DNA of 11,955 nt from Candidatus Moranbacteria bacterium RIFCSPLOWO2_12_FULL_48_12 (GCA_001784735.1 MFSB01000050.1:1-11955), one strand, 5' to 3'. Counted from the stretch's first letter, positions 5,020-11,910 are shown. Made by a program: numbers and translations. Notes: a model not told the origin generated them from the letters alone.

Positions 5020-5051
5020 TGTTTCAGGAAAGTACACTGTTTTATACTTTT

Positions 5052-5666
5052 ATGAAATGCAAAAGGTTGGAAATATTTTCGGTTCTGGAAGGATTAAAAG
5101 CCAGAAATATGCGGATATTCACCCCGCGGCTCTTTCGGGGTGTTTTTCCGGTAGCGCCAACACGGATAAAGTATTTTCTCGAAACGGCTACAAAAAAGGG
5201 AAGAATTGTTCGATTGAAAAAAGGCTTGTATGCAGTAAAAACTCCTCTGCCGAGCGAAGAAGAAATTGCCAATGTCCTTTATCAGCCATCATATATATCT
5301 TTCGAATATGCGCTCATGAAACATGGTATCTTGCCGGAAATGGTCTACGCAGTGACATCTGCCACGACCAAACCGACACGCCTGTTCACTGTCGGCGGTT
5401 TGGGGTATTCTTATCTCACTATCGGTGAACGCGCTTTTATCGGGTATACGCTACAGAATGAGAATGTATCAGGGGAGACTCGCTCTGTCCTCTTTGCCGA
5501 ACCGGAAAAGGCTTTGGCGGACTATCTCTATTTTGTCGCTTTGGGAAGAAAAACGCTTAATGATCGGCTGATTCTGGAACGGTTGGACAAAAAGAAAATC
5601 ATACAGTATGCCAACCTTTTCAATAATCGGAAACTTTTATCCTTGATAGACAGTCTGTATGCTTGA
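5052..5666 (+). CDS. abiEi: AbiEi family antitoxin / transcriptional regulator
   Basis: AbiEi is the antitoxin of type IV AbiE systems. An N-terminal winged helix represses the operon, and the C-terminal domain counters the AbiEii toxin. Here residues 1 to about 65 form the wHTH (IFSVLEGLKARNMRIFTPRLF, then RIKYFLETATKKGRIVRLKKGLYAV). The C-terminal domain follows with YISFEYALMKHGILPE, YAVTSATTKPTR and SVLFAEPEKALADYLYF, the typical AbiEi signatures. The frame is open from 5010, but that ATG lies inside the -10 region and cannot be in the mRNA. The next in-frame ATG, 5052, gives 204 aa, a normal length. No Shine-Dalgarno is seen. The stop overlaps the abiEii start by eight bases, indicating coupled translation. 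Confidence 0.88.
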   Translation: MKCKRLEIFSVLEGLKARNMRIFTPRLFRGVFPVAPTRIKYFLETATKKGRIVRLKKGLYAVKTPLPSEEEIANVLYQPSYISFEYALMKHGILPEMVYAVTSATTKPTRLFTVGGLGYSYLTIGERAFIGYTLQNENVSGETRSVLFAEPEKALADYLYFVALGRKTLNDRLILERLDKKKIIQYANLFNNRKLLSLIDSLYA

Positions 5667-6381
5667 ACGAGAGACGATCCGAAAACTGGTCAAAAAATAT
5701 CAAACCACGGAGGAAAACATCTGGAGAGAATACTGCCAGCACCTTTTTCTTTCCATATTGTACCAAGAGAAGGGCAGCGAACACCTGTATTTCAAGGGTG
5801 GTACAGCGCTGCGCATTGTGTATGGCAGTCCTCGCTTTTCCGAAGATCTCGATTTCAGCACGCCCTTGTCAGGAAAGAAGATAATCGAACGCCTTATTAT
5901 TAACGCGCTTTCGGAACTGGAGCGGATCGGGGTAGAGTCTTCCATACAGGAGGCGAAATCGACAACGGGTGGGTACCTGGCACATATCTTTCTTACCGTC
6001 GGCGAGAAAACAGTTTCTATCCGGATCGAGATATCTCAGCGTGCTGGAAAAAAAGAGGGCGAAGTTGTCATGATAGCGAGTGATTTTCTTCCGCCCTACC
6101 CGCTCATTTTACTGAGAGAAGATATCCTCGTGAAGGAAAAAATACAAGCATTGCTTTCCCGCAAAAAACCACGAGATTTTTATGATATTTATTTCCTTCT
6201 GCGTTCGAACATGGTTCCGGTAGCACAGAAGAAAATGTTGCTTCCGAAAGTGTCGCGGGCGCTCAAAGAATCCAATATCAGCTTTGAACGGGAATTGAAA
6301 CAGTTTCTTCCGCAGAGCGCATGGCTTATCATCAGAAAATTCCAGAATGTCCTGGAGCGCGAAATCCGGAAATTTGCATAA
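5659..6381 (+). CDS. abiEii: AbiEii/AbiGii-type nucleotidyltransferase toxin
   Basis: This is a 240-aa member of the DUF1814 nucleotidyltransferase family, the toxin half of AbiE (bacteriostatic abortive-infection) systems. Some relatives, such as MenT toxins, modify tRNA 3' ends using NTPs; the target here is unknown. Key motifs are present: YFKGGTALRIVYG (G47-G48-T49...R52, motif I), RFSEDLDFS with acidic D63 and D65 (motif II), and the downstream LREDILVKEKIQALLSRKKPRDFYDIYFLL block containing the conserved Lys and Asp residues. Catalytic residues look intact, so the toxin is likely active. It overlaps abiEi by eight bases. No terminator separates it from polA 44 bp downstream, so read-through into polA is possible. 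Confidence 0.9.
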   Translation: MLERETIRKLVKKYQTTEENIWREYCQHLFLSILYQEKGSEHLYFKGGTALRIVYGSPRFSEDLDFSTPLSGKKIIERLIINALSELERIGVESSIQEAKSTTGGYLAHIFLTVGEKTVSIRIEISQRAGKKEGEVVMIASDFLPPYPLILLREDILVKEKIQALLSRKKPRDFYDIYFLLRSNMVPVAQKKMLLPKVSRALKESNISFERELKQFLPQSAWLIIRKFQNVLEREIRKFA

Positions 6382-6425
6382 GAGATTAAGAATGAGAAAA
6401 AAGGATAGATTGAAGATAAAGAAAA

Positions 6426-9110
6426 GTGAAAACTATGCAAAAGAAAGCGAAAACATTGGTTTTGCTGGATGGGAACGCCCTGATTCATAGAGCCTTTCAT
6501 GCCTTGCCGCCCTTGACGACCAAGGAGGGAGAGCTGGTGAATGCCGCCTACGGGTTTACCATGACGCTCCTATCGGTCTTGGAGAAATTCCATCCGGAAT
6601 ATATCGCGGCGTCTTTCGACCTGGCGGGACCGACCTTCCGGCATGAGCAATTTGCCGAGTATAAGGCGACGCGGGTGAAAGCGCCGGATGAATTGTATGC
6701 GCAGATCCCGCGCGTGAAAGAGATCGTGCAAGCTTTCAATATCCCGATTTTCGAGAAAGAAGGCTATGAGGCGGATGACTGCGTAGGGACGCTCGCCCGT
6801 CAGGCGGAACAGCAGAATGTGGAGGTGATTATCGTGACGGGAGATAACGATGTCTTGCAACTCGTGACGCCCATGGTGAAAGTTTTTACCCTGCGCAAGG
6901 GCATCAAAGACACTGTGCTCTACGACGAAAAGGGAGTGGAGGAAAAATATGGCTTCCAGCCTGGCCAGCTTCCGGATTACAAGGGCTTGGCCGGGGATGC
7001 CTCGGATAATATTCCCGGGGTAGCGGGCATCGGCGGGAAAACGGCGACGGATCTCATTCAATCATTCGGAACGCTAGAAAATATTTATGCGCACCTAAAG
7101 GAGGTGAAGGAATCCGTGCGGAAAAAATTGGAGACAGATAAGGAAAAAGCCTTTCTGTCCAAAGAATTGGGGGCGATCGATACCGATGCGCCGATGGAGC
7201 TCAATCTTTCGGCATGCGTCAGCAAGGATTTCGATCGGGGGACAGTGACGAAACTTTTTCAGGAACTGGGATTTTATAGCTTGATTAAACGGCTTCCCGG
7301 AAGCCGTGAAACCGGAAATCAGAAACTAGAAACAGGGGGTGACCCTTCGACTGCGCTCAGGGCGGGGCAAGGTAAAAACAAGCCCCGGAAAATTGTTACG
7401 AAAGAAGAATTAGAGAAGTTTTTGGGAAAGGCCAAAGAGGCGGCGGTGTATGTGAAACAAGCAGAAGGGACGCTTTTTGGCACGGGGATCGAAAGCGTGC
7501 ACATAGCTGTCGCGAAAGAAAGTGAGGCAAGCATCGCTTGGAACGAAGCCACAAAAAAATGGCTTAAAACATTTTTGGAAGATGAAAAAATAAAAAAAGT
7601 GGTCTATGATGGCAAGGCGCTTCTGCATATTTTCCAAAAAGAAAATATCGACCTTCGAGGAATCACTTTCGATGTCCTGATTGCGGCCTACCTCCTCAAT
7701 TCCGGCGGGAATGTGGAGCTCGGGTACTTGGTACTTGAGGAATGCGGCGAGGAGGAAGTAGTATTGCCAGCAGAAAAACTACTTATCTTGCGCGAGGCGT
7801 ATGAAAAGCGCATAGATAAAGTGAGTAAGACGCAAAAAAAGGGGAAGACTTTGCGCCAGGTTTTTGAACATATTGAAATGCCGCTTCTTTTCGTCTTGTG
7901 TGAAGTGGAACAGAATGGCATCCGCCTCAACACGGAAAAGTTCCGAGCGCTGTCCGACGAATTGGCGAAAGAATTGGCGGCGCTGGAAAAAGATATCTAC
8001 GCATTTTCCGGCAAAGAATTCAACATCAATTCGCCCAAGCAATTATCCGAGATTCTTTTTCAGGATCTGAAAATCCCAGCCATTAACATCAAGAAAACCA
8101 AGACAGGCATCTCGACGGCCTCGGCAGAGCTGCAGAAATTGCGGGCATACCCAATCGTGGCGAAAATTGAGAGTTATCGCGAACTGTTCAAACTGAAAAC
8201 GACATACTTGGATGCGATACCGTTGCTTGTTGATGGCACATCGCGTCTCCATACGACATTCAACCAGGCCGTAGCGGCGACAGGACGCTTGTCATCGTCC
8301 GATCCGAACCTGCAGAATATTCCGATACGCAGTTCTTGGGGCGAGCGCATCCGCGGAGCCTTCGAAGCAGAGAAAGGATATGTGTTCATCGGAGCGGATT
8401 ATTCCCAGATTGAACTTCGGGTAATGGCGCATTTGAGCGGAGACACAGCTTTGATAGAAGCATTCCGAAAAGGTGAGGATGTCCACTCTACGACGGCGGC
8501 GGTAGTATACAAAGTCAAGCCGGAAGAAGTAACGCCAGATATGCGGCGTCAGGCCAAAGTATTCAATTTTGGCATTATGTATGGCATGGGGTCGTTTGGG
8601 CTTTCCCAGGCGGCCGAGATTGATCAGAAAATAGCTACCCAATTTATTGCCGCCTATTTCAAAAAATTCTCCGGTGTGGCGAGGTTCATTGAAAAAATGA
8701 AAGAAGGCGCCCGCAAAAATCATTATGTGGAAACGGAACTGGGGCGGCGGCGCTACACCCCGGAAATCGAGAGCGGCAATGTGCAGGTGGCGCGAGCCGC
8801 CGAGCGGATGGCGATCAATATGCCCATCCAAGGGCTGGCGGCGGATATTATGAAATTTTCGATGCTCAAGGCTCAAGAGCTTGTTAATGATTTCAATAAT
8901 GAAGCAAGTCCGTCCATATCCCGCTTAGAGCGAGAAGCCTCTCGGGCAAGGATGGTGCTCCAGATTCACGATGAGCTTATTTTCGAGGTGCGAGAAGACT
9001 GCGCGCCGGAATTTGCCAAGAAGATAAAAACGGTTATGGAGAGCGCCTATCCGCTCCGTGTGCCGCTCACGGCCGAAGTGCTCATCGGAAAAAACTGGGG
9101 AGAAATTTGA
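6426..9110 (+). CDS. polA: DNA polymerase I
   Basis: Pol I fills gaps and removes RNA primers in replication and repair. The 5' nuclease domain (about 10-200) has D15, E115/D117/D118, D140/D142 and D191/D194 in the usual motifs (YEADDCVG, TGDNDV, GDASDNIPG), followed by the H3TH helix segment. The middle domain (about 320-490) lacks the DxE and other 3'-5' exonuclease carboxylate motifs, so proofreading is probably lost, as in Taq and Bacillus enzymes. The polymerase domain has motif A GADYSQIELRV (D658), motif B RRQAKVFNFGIMYG (R707, K711, F715, Y719) and motif C QIHDE (H848-D849-E850). Numbering is from GTG 6426; ATG 6435 is equally possible and gives 891 aa. Two unusual in-frame insertions are present: GNQKLET...DPSTALRAGQ (298-315) and about nine extra residues around 828-839 just before motif C. 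Confidence 0.97.
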   Translation: MKTMQKKAKTLVLLDGNALIHRAFHALPPLTTKEGELVNAAYGFTMTLLSVLEKFHPEYIAASFDLAGPTFRHEQFAEYKATRVKAPDELYAQIPRVKEIVQAFNIPIFEKEGYEADDCVGTLARQAEQQNVEVIIVTGDNDVLQLVTPMVKVFTLRKGIKDTVLYDEKGVEEKYGFQPGQLPDYKGLAGDASDNIPGVAGIGGKTATDLIQSFGTLENIYAHLKEVKESVRKKLETDKEKAFLSKELGAIDTDAPMELNLSACVSKDFDRGTVTKLFQELGFYSLIKRLPGSRETGNQKLETGGDPSTALRAGQGKNKPRKIVTKEELEKFLGKAKEAAVYVKQAEGTLFGTGIESVHIAVAKESEASIAWNEATKKWLKTFLEDEKIKKVVYDGKALLHIFQKENIDLRGITFDVLIAAYLLNSGGNVELGYLVLEECGEEEVVLPAEKLLILREAYEKRIDKVSKTQKKGKTLRQVFEHIEMPLLFVLCEVEQNGIRLNTEKFRALSDELAKELAALEKDIYAFSGKEFNINSPKQLSEILFQDLKIPAINIKKTKTGISTASAELQKLRAYPIVAKIESYRELFKLKTTYLDAIPLLVDGTSRLHTTFNQAVAATGRLSSSDPNLQNIPIRSSWGERIRGAFEAEKGYVFIGADYSQIELRVMAHLSGDTALIEAFRKGEDVHSTTAAVVYKVKPEEVTPDMRRQAKVFNFGIMYGMGSFGLSQAAEIDQKIATQFIAAYFKKFSGVARFIEKMKEGARKNHYVETELGRRRYTPEIESGNVQVARAAERMAINMPIQGLAADIMKFSMLKAQELVNDFNNEASPSISRLEREASRARMVLQIHDELIFEVREDCAPEFAKKIKTVMESAYPLRVPLTAEVLIGKNWGEI
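7314..7372 (+). repeat. heptamer array plus interspersed-repeat fragment inside polA
   Basis: Three heptamers, GAAATCA GAAACTA GAAACAG (7314-7334), are followed by CCCTTCGACTGCGCTCAGGG (7343-7362). Its reverse complement, CCTGAGCGCAGTCGAAGG, matches the intergenic repeat at 10516-10536 over its shared core with one mismatch. Three heptamers make 21 bp, so the frame is kept. The segment codes the linker between the 5' nuclease and the degenerate exonuclease domain. Confidence 0.7.
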
Positions 9111-9125
9111 AGCTTCGCTCAATGT

Positions 9126-9153
9126 TCTAATATCTAATCCCCAATCTCTAAAT
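9126..9153. repeat. degenerate heptamer array after polA
   Basis: Four successive 7-mers are visible: TCTAATA, TCTAATC, CCCAATC, TCTAAAT. On the other strand these read as GATTAGA-like units, similar in design to the arrays at 7314-7334 and 11788-11808. Confidence 0.55.
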
Positions 9154-9183
9154 AAATTCATAAAGATTTAAAAGAGAGCAAAC

Positions 9184-9209
9184 AAAAAACTGGCTGAAGC
9201 CAGTTTTTT
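9184..9209. terminator. bidirectional intrinsic terminator between polA and the 88-aa gene
   Basis: AAAAAACTGGC (9184-9194), loop TGAA, and GCCAGTTTTTT (9199-9209) form an 11-bp perfect stem with an A-tract and a T-tract. It serves polA on the plus strand and, because of its symmetry, the convergent gene ending at 9218. Confidence 0.9.
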
Positions 9210-9217
9210 AGTATTTA

Positions 9218-9484
9218 TTAATGAGTGGTCTTTCCCCCCGTGAGCTCTCTAAATCTCTTCTTTATTGCTTCTAGGCTTTCGGCCGCGCCTGGTATTTTTT
9301 CCAGAATATGTGGATCACTTACATATTTTTCAGCGAATTTATCCAACATGTCAGAGAGCTGATCCAAATCGGCTCGCAAAATCTGGTCTTCCGCCGCCCT
9401 TGTCATAGCCTCGTGTTTTGCCAAAGCTTCTTGTCTAGGGTTTGCAGCTGAATCGTATTGCACGCCCTCTTGCATCTCTCCCAT
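9218..9484 (-). CDS. hypothetical protein, 88 aa, helical
   Basis: I do not recognise this small, acidic, almost entirely helical protein. Its sequence is rich in Ala, Glu, Asp and Leu, with helices around ANPRQEALAKHEAMTRAAE, ILRADLDQLSDMLDKFAEKY and SLEAIKKRFRELTGG. No Cys, signal peptide or membrane segment is seen. It has its own near-consensus promoter (9566-9538, minus strand) and a hairpin in its leader, and ends at the shared terminator, so it is a monocistronic unit. The ATG at 9484 has no Shine-Dalgarno. It may be a small regulatory or structural protein, but there is no evidence for a specific role. Confidence 0.75.
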   Translation of the reverse strand: MGEMQEGVQYDSAANPRQEALAKHEAMTRAAEDQILRADLDQLSDMLDKFAEKYVSDPHILEKIPGAAESLEAIKKRFRELTGGKTTH

Positions 9485-9505
9485 ATTTGTTTTGTTAAAA
9501 ATTAA

Positions 9506-9525
9506 AAGCGGGGCTACACCCGCTT
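9506..9525 (-). promoter_or_regulatory. 5'-UTR hairpin followed by U-rich tract (attenuator-like or mRNA-stabilising)
   Basis: The minus strand reads AAGCGGG, loop TGTAGC, then CCCGCTT, and continues TTAATTTTT. The stem starts about six bases after the predicted transcription start and ends about 21 bases before the ATG at 9484. The hairpin plus U-rich stretch resembles an intrinsic terminator within the leader, or a stabilising 5' hairpin. Confidence 0.6.
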
Positions 9526-9537
9526 CTTTGCCCTCCT

Positions 9538-9566
9538 AGTATAGCAGAAAAAACGGTCGAAGTCAA
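9538..9566 (-). promoter_or_regulatory. promoter of the 88-aa gene
   Basis: On the minus strand TTGACT (9566-9561), a 17-bp spacer and TATACT (9543-9538) form a near-consensus sigma70-type promoter. The start would be near 9531, giving a leader of about 47 nt. Confidence 0.8.
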
Positions 9567-9592
9567 TCACCGTCGTTCGCGAGCGACGTGAT
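9566..9592. repeat. inverted repeat between the divergent 88-aa gene and mutM
   Basis: ATCAC, a single extra C, GTCGTTCG/CGAGCGAC (one G-T wobble) and GTGAT make a 27-nt hairpin with essentially no loop and one bulge. It abuts the -35 box of the minus-strand promoter, so it could act as an operator or simply be another repeat. Confidence 0.5.
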
Positions 9593-9626
9593 CAATCACA
9601 TTCTCGCTTCGATTATGAAAAAGCCT

Positions 9627-9632
9627 TATAAT
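9627..9632 (+). promoter_or_regulatory. -10 element for mutM
   Basis: A perfect TATAAT lies 24 bp before the mutM ATG. No convincing -35 is seen at the right spacing. The leader would be about 18 nt with no Shine-Dalgarno. Confidence 0.5.
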
Positions 9633-9656
9633 GAAGAGTAATCAAAATTATCGTCT

Positions 9657-10508
9657 ATGCCAGAACTGCCAGAAGTCCAGACGGTCGTAACGCAACTGGA
9701 GCGGAAGATCGTCGGGAAAACTATCAAGAGTTTTTGGAGCGATTGGAAAAAAAGAATCTTTCCCTCTTTTGCCGTGTTTGCGAAGCAGGTGAGGGGCGCT
9801 ATTATCCTTGGGACGCGGCGCTTTGGCAAACATATAGTGATTGATTTGGATGACGGTTACTCGGTTGTTGCCCATCTCAAGATGACGGGGCACTTTCTGG
9901 TGAAGGATAAGGGCAATCGTTTATCGTCGGCATTTACGAAAGATCCGGTCAACGGGTACATCCATCACATTTTCACTTTTACCGACAAGACGACGCTCGA
10001 GTTCTCCGATATGCGCAAATTCGGCTGGCTGCGCGTGATGAGGACAGGAGAAGTGGAGACGCTCCCGAGTATCGCATCCCTCGGCATCGATGCGCTTTCG
10101 CCCAAATTGACGCAAAAACATTTCCAAGGGTTGCTCTCAGAGAAAAAGAAACGGCCGATCGGAGTGGTACTCCTCGAGCAGGATCTCATCGCCGGTATCG
10201 GCAACATCTACCGGAGCGAAGCCTTGTTTCTGGCTGGGGTTCTTCCGACACGGCGCATCGAAACACTCACAAAAAAGGAATGGCTGAAAATTCTGCCAGC
10301 CATCAAAAAAGTTTTGCAGAGGGCGGTAAAGCTCCGCGGGACGAGTGACGGAGACTTCCGTGATACGGATGGTTTGGAAGGGCGCTTCCAACGTATGCTG
10401 CACGTATACGGGCGGACAGGAAAATCTTGTAAGAAATGTGATACAATAATACTGCGTAAAAAAATCGGACAGCGCAGCGTTTTTTATTGCCCGCGTTGTC
10501 AGAAGTGA
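9657..10508 (+). CDS. mutM: formamidopyrimidine-DNA glycosylase (Fpg/MutM)
   Basis: MutM removes 8-oxoguanine and FapyG and nicks the abasic site (bifunctional beta,delta-lyase) in base excision repair. The N-terminus MPELPEVQTVV gives the catalytic Pro2 and Glu3 once Met is removed, and fixes the start. Other hallmarks are RRFGKHIVIDL (the conserved Lys loop), HLKMTGHF, the helix-two-turn-helix segment LLEQDLIAGIGNIYRSEAL with N183, and the C-terminal zinc finger C258-x2-C261 ... C278-x2-C281 with the DNA-contacting Arg in GQRS (R273). At 283 aa it is a normal, complete Fpg. It is divergent from the 88-aa gene and its stop codon is the first base triplet of a small hairpin TGACAC-GAA-GTGTCA. 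PolA upstream acts later in the same repair pathway. Confidence 0.97.
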   Translation: MPELPEVQTVVTQLERKIVGKTIKSFWSDWKKRIFPSFAVFAKQVRGAIILGTRRFGKHIVIDLDDGYSVVAHLKMTGHFLVKDKGNRLSSAFTKDPVNGYIHHIFTFTDKTTLEFSDMRKFGWLRVMRTGEVETLPSIASLGIDALSPKLTQKHFQGLLSEKKKRPIGVVLLEQDLIAGIGNIYRSEALFLAGVLPTRRIETLTKKEWLKILPAIKKVLQRAVKLRGTSDGDFRDTDGLEGRFQRMLHVYGRTGKSCKKCDTIILRKKIGQRSVFYCPRCQK

Positions 10509-10515
10509 CACGAAG

Positions 10516-10622
10516 TGTCATCCTGAGCGAAGTCGACCGCGTGCCGCCAAAGCTTTAGCGGTGGTGCAAGGATCTATAACTAAGAAAGATTTTTAGATTC
10601 TTCAACTACGTTCGGAATGGCA
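10516..10622. repeat. interspersed inverted repeat with a nested palindrome
   Basis: The left arm TGTCATCCTGAGCGAAGTCGA (10516-10536) plus AGGATCT (10569-10575) pairs with 10595-10622 (AGATTCTTCAAC...GGAATGGCA) at 21 of 28 positions. This resembles a repeat I know from many bacterial intergenic regions. Inside the left arm sits about 32 bp centred on the quasi-palindrome CCGCCAAAGCTTTAGCGG (10544-10561), as if one repeat had inserted in another. The right arm contains the ATG at 10617. Confidence 0.65.
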
Positions 10623-10649
10623 AAGAAAATTTATTTATTAATATTTTTT

Positions 10650-11780
10650 ATGCAAAATCGTCAAAAAATCGTGATCTTTCTCATTGTCATCGCGATTGTG
10701 GGTATCGGCAGCTATTTCGTATTCGGGAACAAGGTAGCACGCAAACCCATCGAGCTCAATAACAGGAATCAATCACTGACCATTTCGACTGAACCTCTGA
10801 ATATCGGAGAAGTCAGCCCGATTTCCGGATTGCCGTGTGAAAACTGGAATAGGCGTCCGTTGGCGGTGATGCAGCCGGGGGATGTCACGGCTCGTCCGGC
10901 AGCCGGATTTTCTGAGGCCGATATGGTGATCGAGATGCCGGTCATTACCTCGAGCGTCACCCGTCTTATGGCGATCTATGTGTGCAATACGCCGACGGAA
11001 GTCGGATCGATGCGTAGCGCCCGCCACGATTTCATTTCTCTGGCCAAAGGCCTGGACGCTATCTTTGTCCCATGGGGGAGATCAGAGTCGCATTCAGGAT
11101 CTGATAGCGTGGGCCTGGCGCAAGGCATTCTGAACCGCAATGAGATCGACAATATCAATTGCAATCAAGACGCCGGAAAGTCAGCCACCCTCTGTTCCAA
11201 AAATCCGTGTTTCAGGAAAGAAGGGATGGCGCGCGGGGTGGATAGCGGCTATGCCAAACCGGCAGAGCTTTTCATATGTGCCCAAGAGTTCGGGTATCGT
11301 TTGGAAAATAAATTTTCCGGCTACAAACATGTCTCCGAAGCGGCGCTGGAGAATCGGCCCAAGGGCGGACATCTGCGAGTGGCATTCGCCGGGCCATTTG
11401 CGGCTGAATATGATTATGACCGCGACACCAACAGCTACCTGCGCACCTGGGGCAATGTTCCCGATGTCGATCGCAACAACAAAAATCGCAACGCCCCAAA
11501 GAATGTCATCGTGGTGATGGCGCAGTCCGAGCAGATCGAGGGCCAGTACAACAATGTCCAGCTCGGCGACCCGTGGTACGATACGCAAGACAGCGGCGAT
11601 GCCTTCTACTATATGAACGGGGAGCAGAAACGCGGGACGTGGAAAAAGGATAAATCGGATATCAACAGCAAACTCAACTTTTTTGACGAGTCCGGCAACG
11701 AGGTGGCGTTCGTTCCGGGGCAGATGTGGGTGGAAGTGCTGGAACCGGGGCAGACCCTCCGGTGGGAACCCGTTTTGTAA
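10650..11780 (+). CDS. DUF3048 (YerB-like) membrane-anchored protein
   Basis: DUF3048 proteins such as Bacillus YerB are cell-surface lipoproteins or membrane-anchored proteins of unknown biochemical role. An N-terminal membrane helix (IVIFLIVIAIVGIGSYFVF) anchors the protein, with the rest predicted outside. Family blocks seen are SPISGLPCENWNRRPLAVM, ARPAAGFSEADMVIE, TRLMAIYV, VGSMRSARHDFISLAKGLDAIFVPWG and, near the end, YYMNGEQKRGTWKK and FFDESGNEVAFVPGQMWVEVL. Six cysteines, three in a segment rich in Asn/Lys (INCNQ...TLCSKNPCF), suggest disulfides in the exported domain. I prefer ATG 10650 over ATG 10617, because 10617 lies within an interspersed repeat arm and the helix then starts right after a short MQNRQK. 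From 10617 the protein would be 387 aa; from 10650 it is 376 aa. It is followed by a clear terminator. Confidence 0.88.
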   Translation: MQNRQKIVIFLIVIAIVGIGSYFVFGNKVARKPIELNNRNQSLTISTEPLNIGEVSPISGLPCENWNRRPLAVMQPGDVTARPAAGFSEADMVIEMPVITSSVTRLMAIYVCNTPTEVGSMRSARHDFISLAKGLDAIFVPWGRSESHSGSDSVGLAQGILNRNEIDNINCNQDAGKSATLCSKNPCFRKEGMARGVDSGYAKPAELFICAQEFGYRLENKFSGYKHVSEAALENRPKGGHLRVAFAGPFAAEYDYDRDTNSYLRTWGNVPDVDRNNKNRNAPKNVIVVMAQSEQIEGQYNNVQLGDPWYDTQDSGDAFYYMNGEQKRGTWKKDKSDINSKLNFFDESGNEVAFVPGQMWVEVLEPGQTLRWEPVL

Positions 11781-11787
11781 GAACAGA

Positions 11788-11808
11788 ATCACGAATCACG
11801 AATCATGA
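11788..11808. repeat. heptamer array after the DUF3048 gene
   Basis: Three 7-mers, ATCACGA, ATCACGA and ATCATGA, follow the stop codon and run into the terminator. This is the same layout as the array between polA and its terminator. Confidence 0.6.
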
Positions 11809-11814
11809 ATTAAT

Positions 11815-11840
11815 AAAAAGAGAGGCCTCCCTCTCTTTTT
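11815..11840. terminator. intrinsic terminator of the DUF3048 gene
   Basis: AAAAAGAGAGG (11815-11825), loop CCTC, and CCTCTCTTTTT (11830-11840) form a perfect 11-bp stem with a T-tract. It is symmetric, so it may also stop transcription from the right. Confidence 0.9.
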
Positions 11841-11873
11841 CATTTGAATCCTTATTCTTTATTCGATATTCCC

Positions 11874-11889
11874 TGCCTGCCGGTAGGCA
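11874..11889. repeat. 16-bp interspersed palindrome TGCCTGCCGGTAGGCA
   Basis: A quasi-palindrome with a single G-T wobble, of the TGCCTGCCGGCAGGCA type that I associate with CPR intergenic regions. The loop of the terminator at 1187-1232 carries a related TCTGCC/GGCGGA pair. Confidence 0.55.
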
Positions 11890-11910
11890 AGCTGATTCTT
11901 CTCTAGGAGT

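Larger units (their letters stand above)
4607..5051. other. 445-bp AT-rich intergenic region with palindromes and repeated TATACTTT motifs
   Basis: This divergent spacer lies between the minus-strand gene and the AbiE operon. It holds both promoters, palindromes AAGTATACTT (4734-4743) and CTTTATATAAAG (4741-4752), and TTTATACTTTTATG at 4836-4849, which recurs at 5041-5054. Two tiny same-frame ORFs (4810-4863 and 4864-4974) are separated by a TGA; the first has a good AGAGG Shine-Dalgarno. Otherwise I see nothing. Confidence 0.6.

Noticed and set aside
5010..5051. AbiEi starting at the ATG at 5010
   Set aside because: That ATG lies within the extended -10 region and would not be transcribed; the 14 extra residues do not look like family sequence.
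8292..8876. 194-aa open frame antisense to polA
   Set aside because: It runs opposite the conserved polymerase motifs A and B, is His/Arg-rich and has no start signal; a shadow.
11181..11792. 203-aa open frame antisense to the DUF3048 gene
   Set aside because: The plus strand carries clear DUF3048 blocks; the antisense frame has no recognisable domain or promoter.
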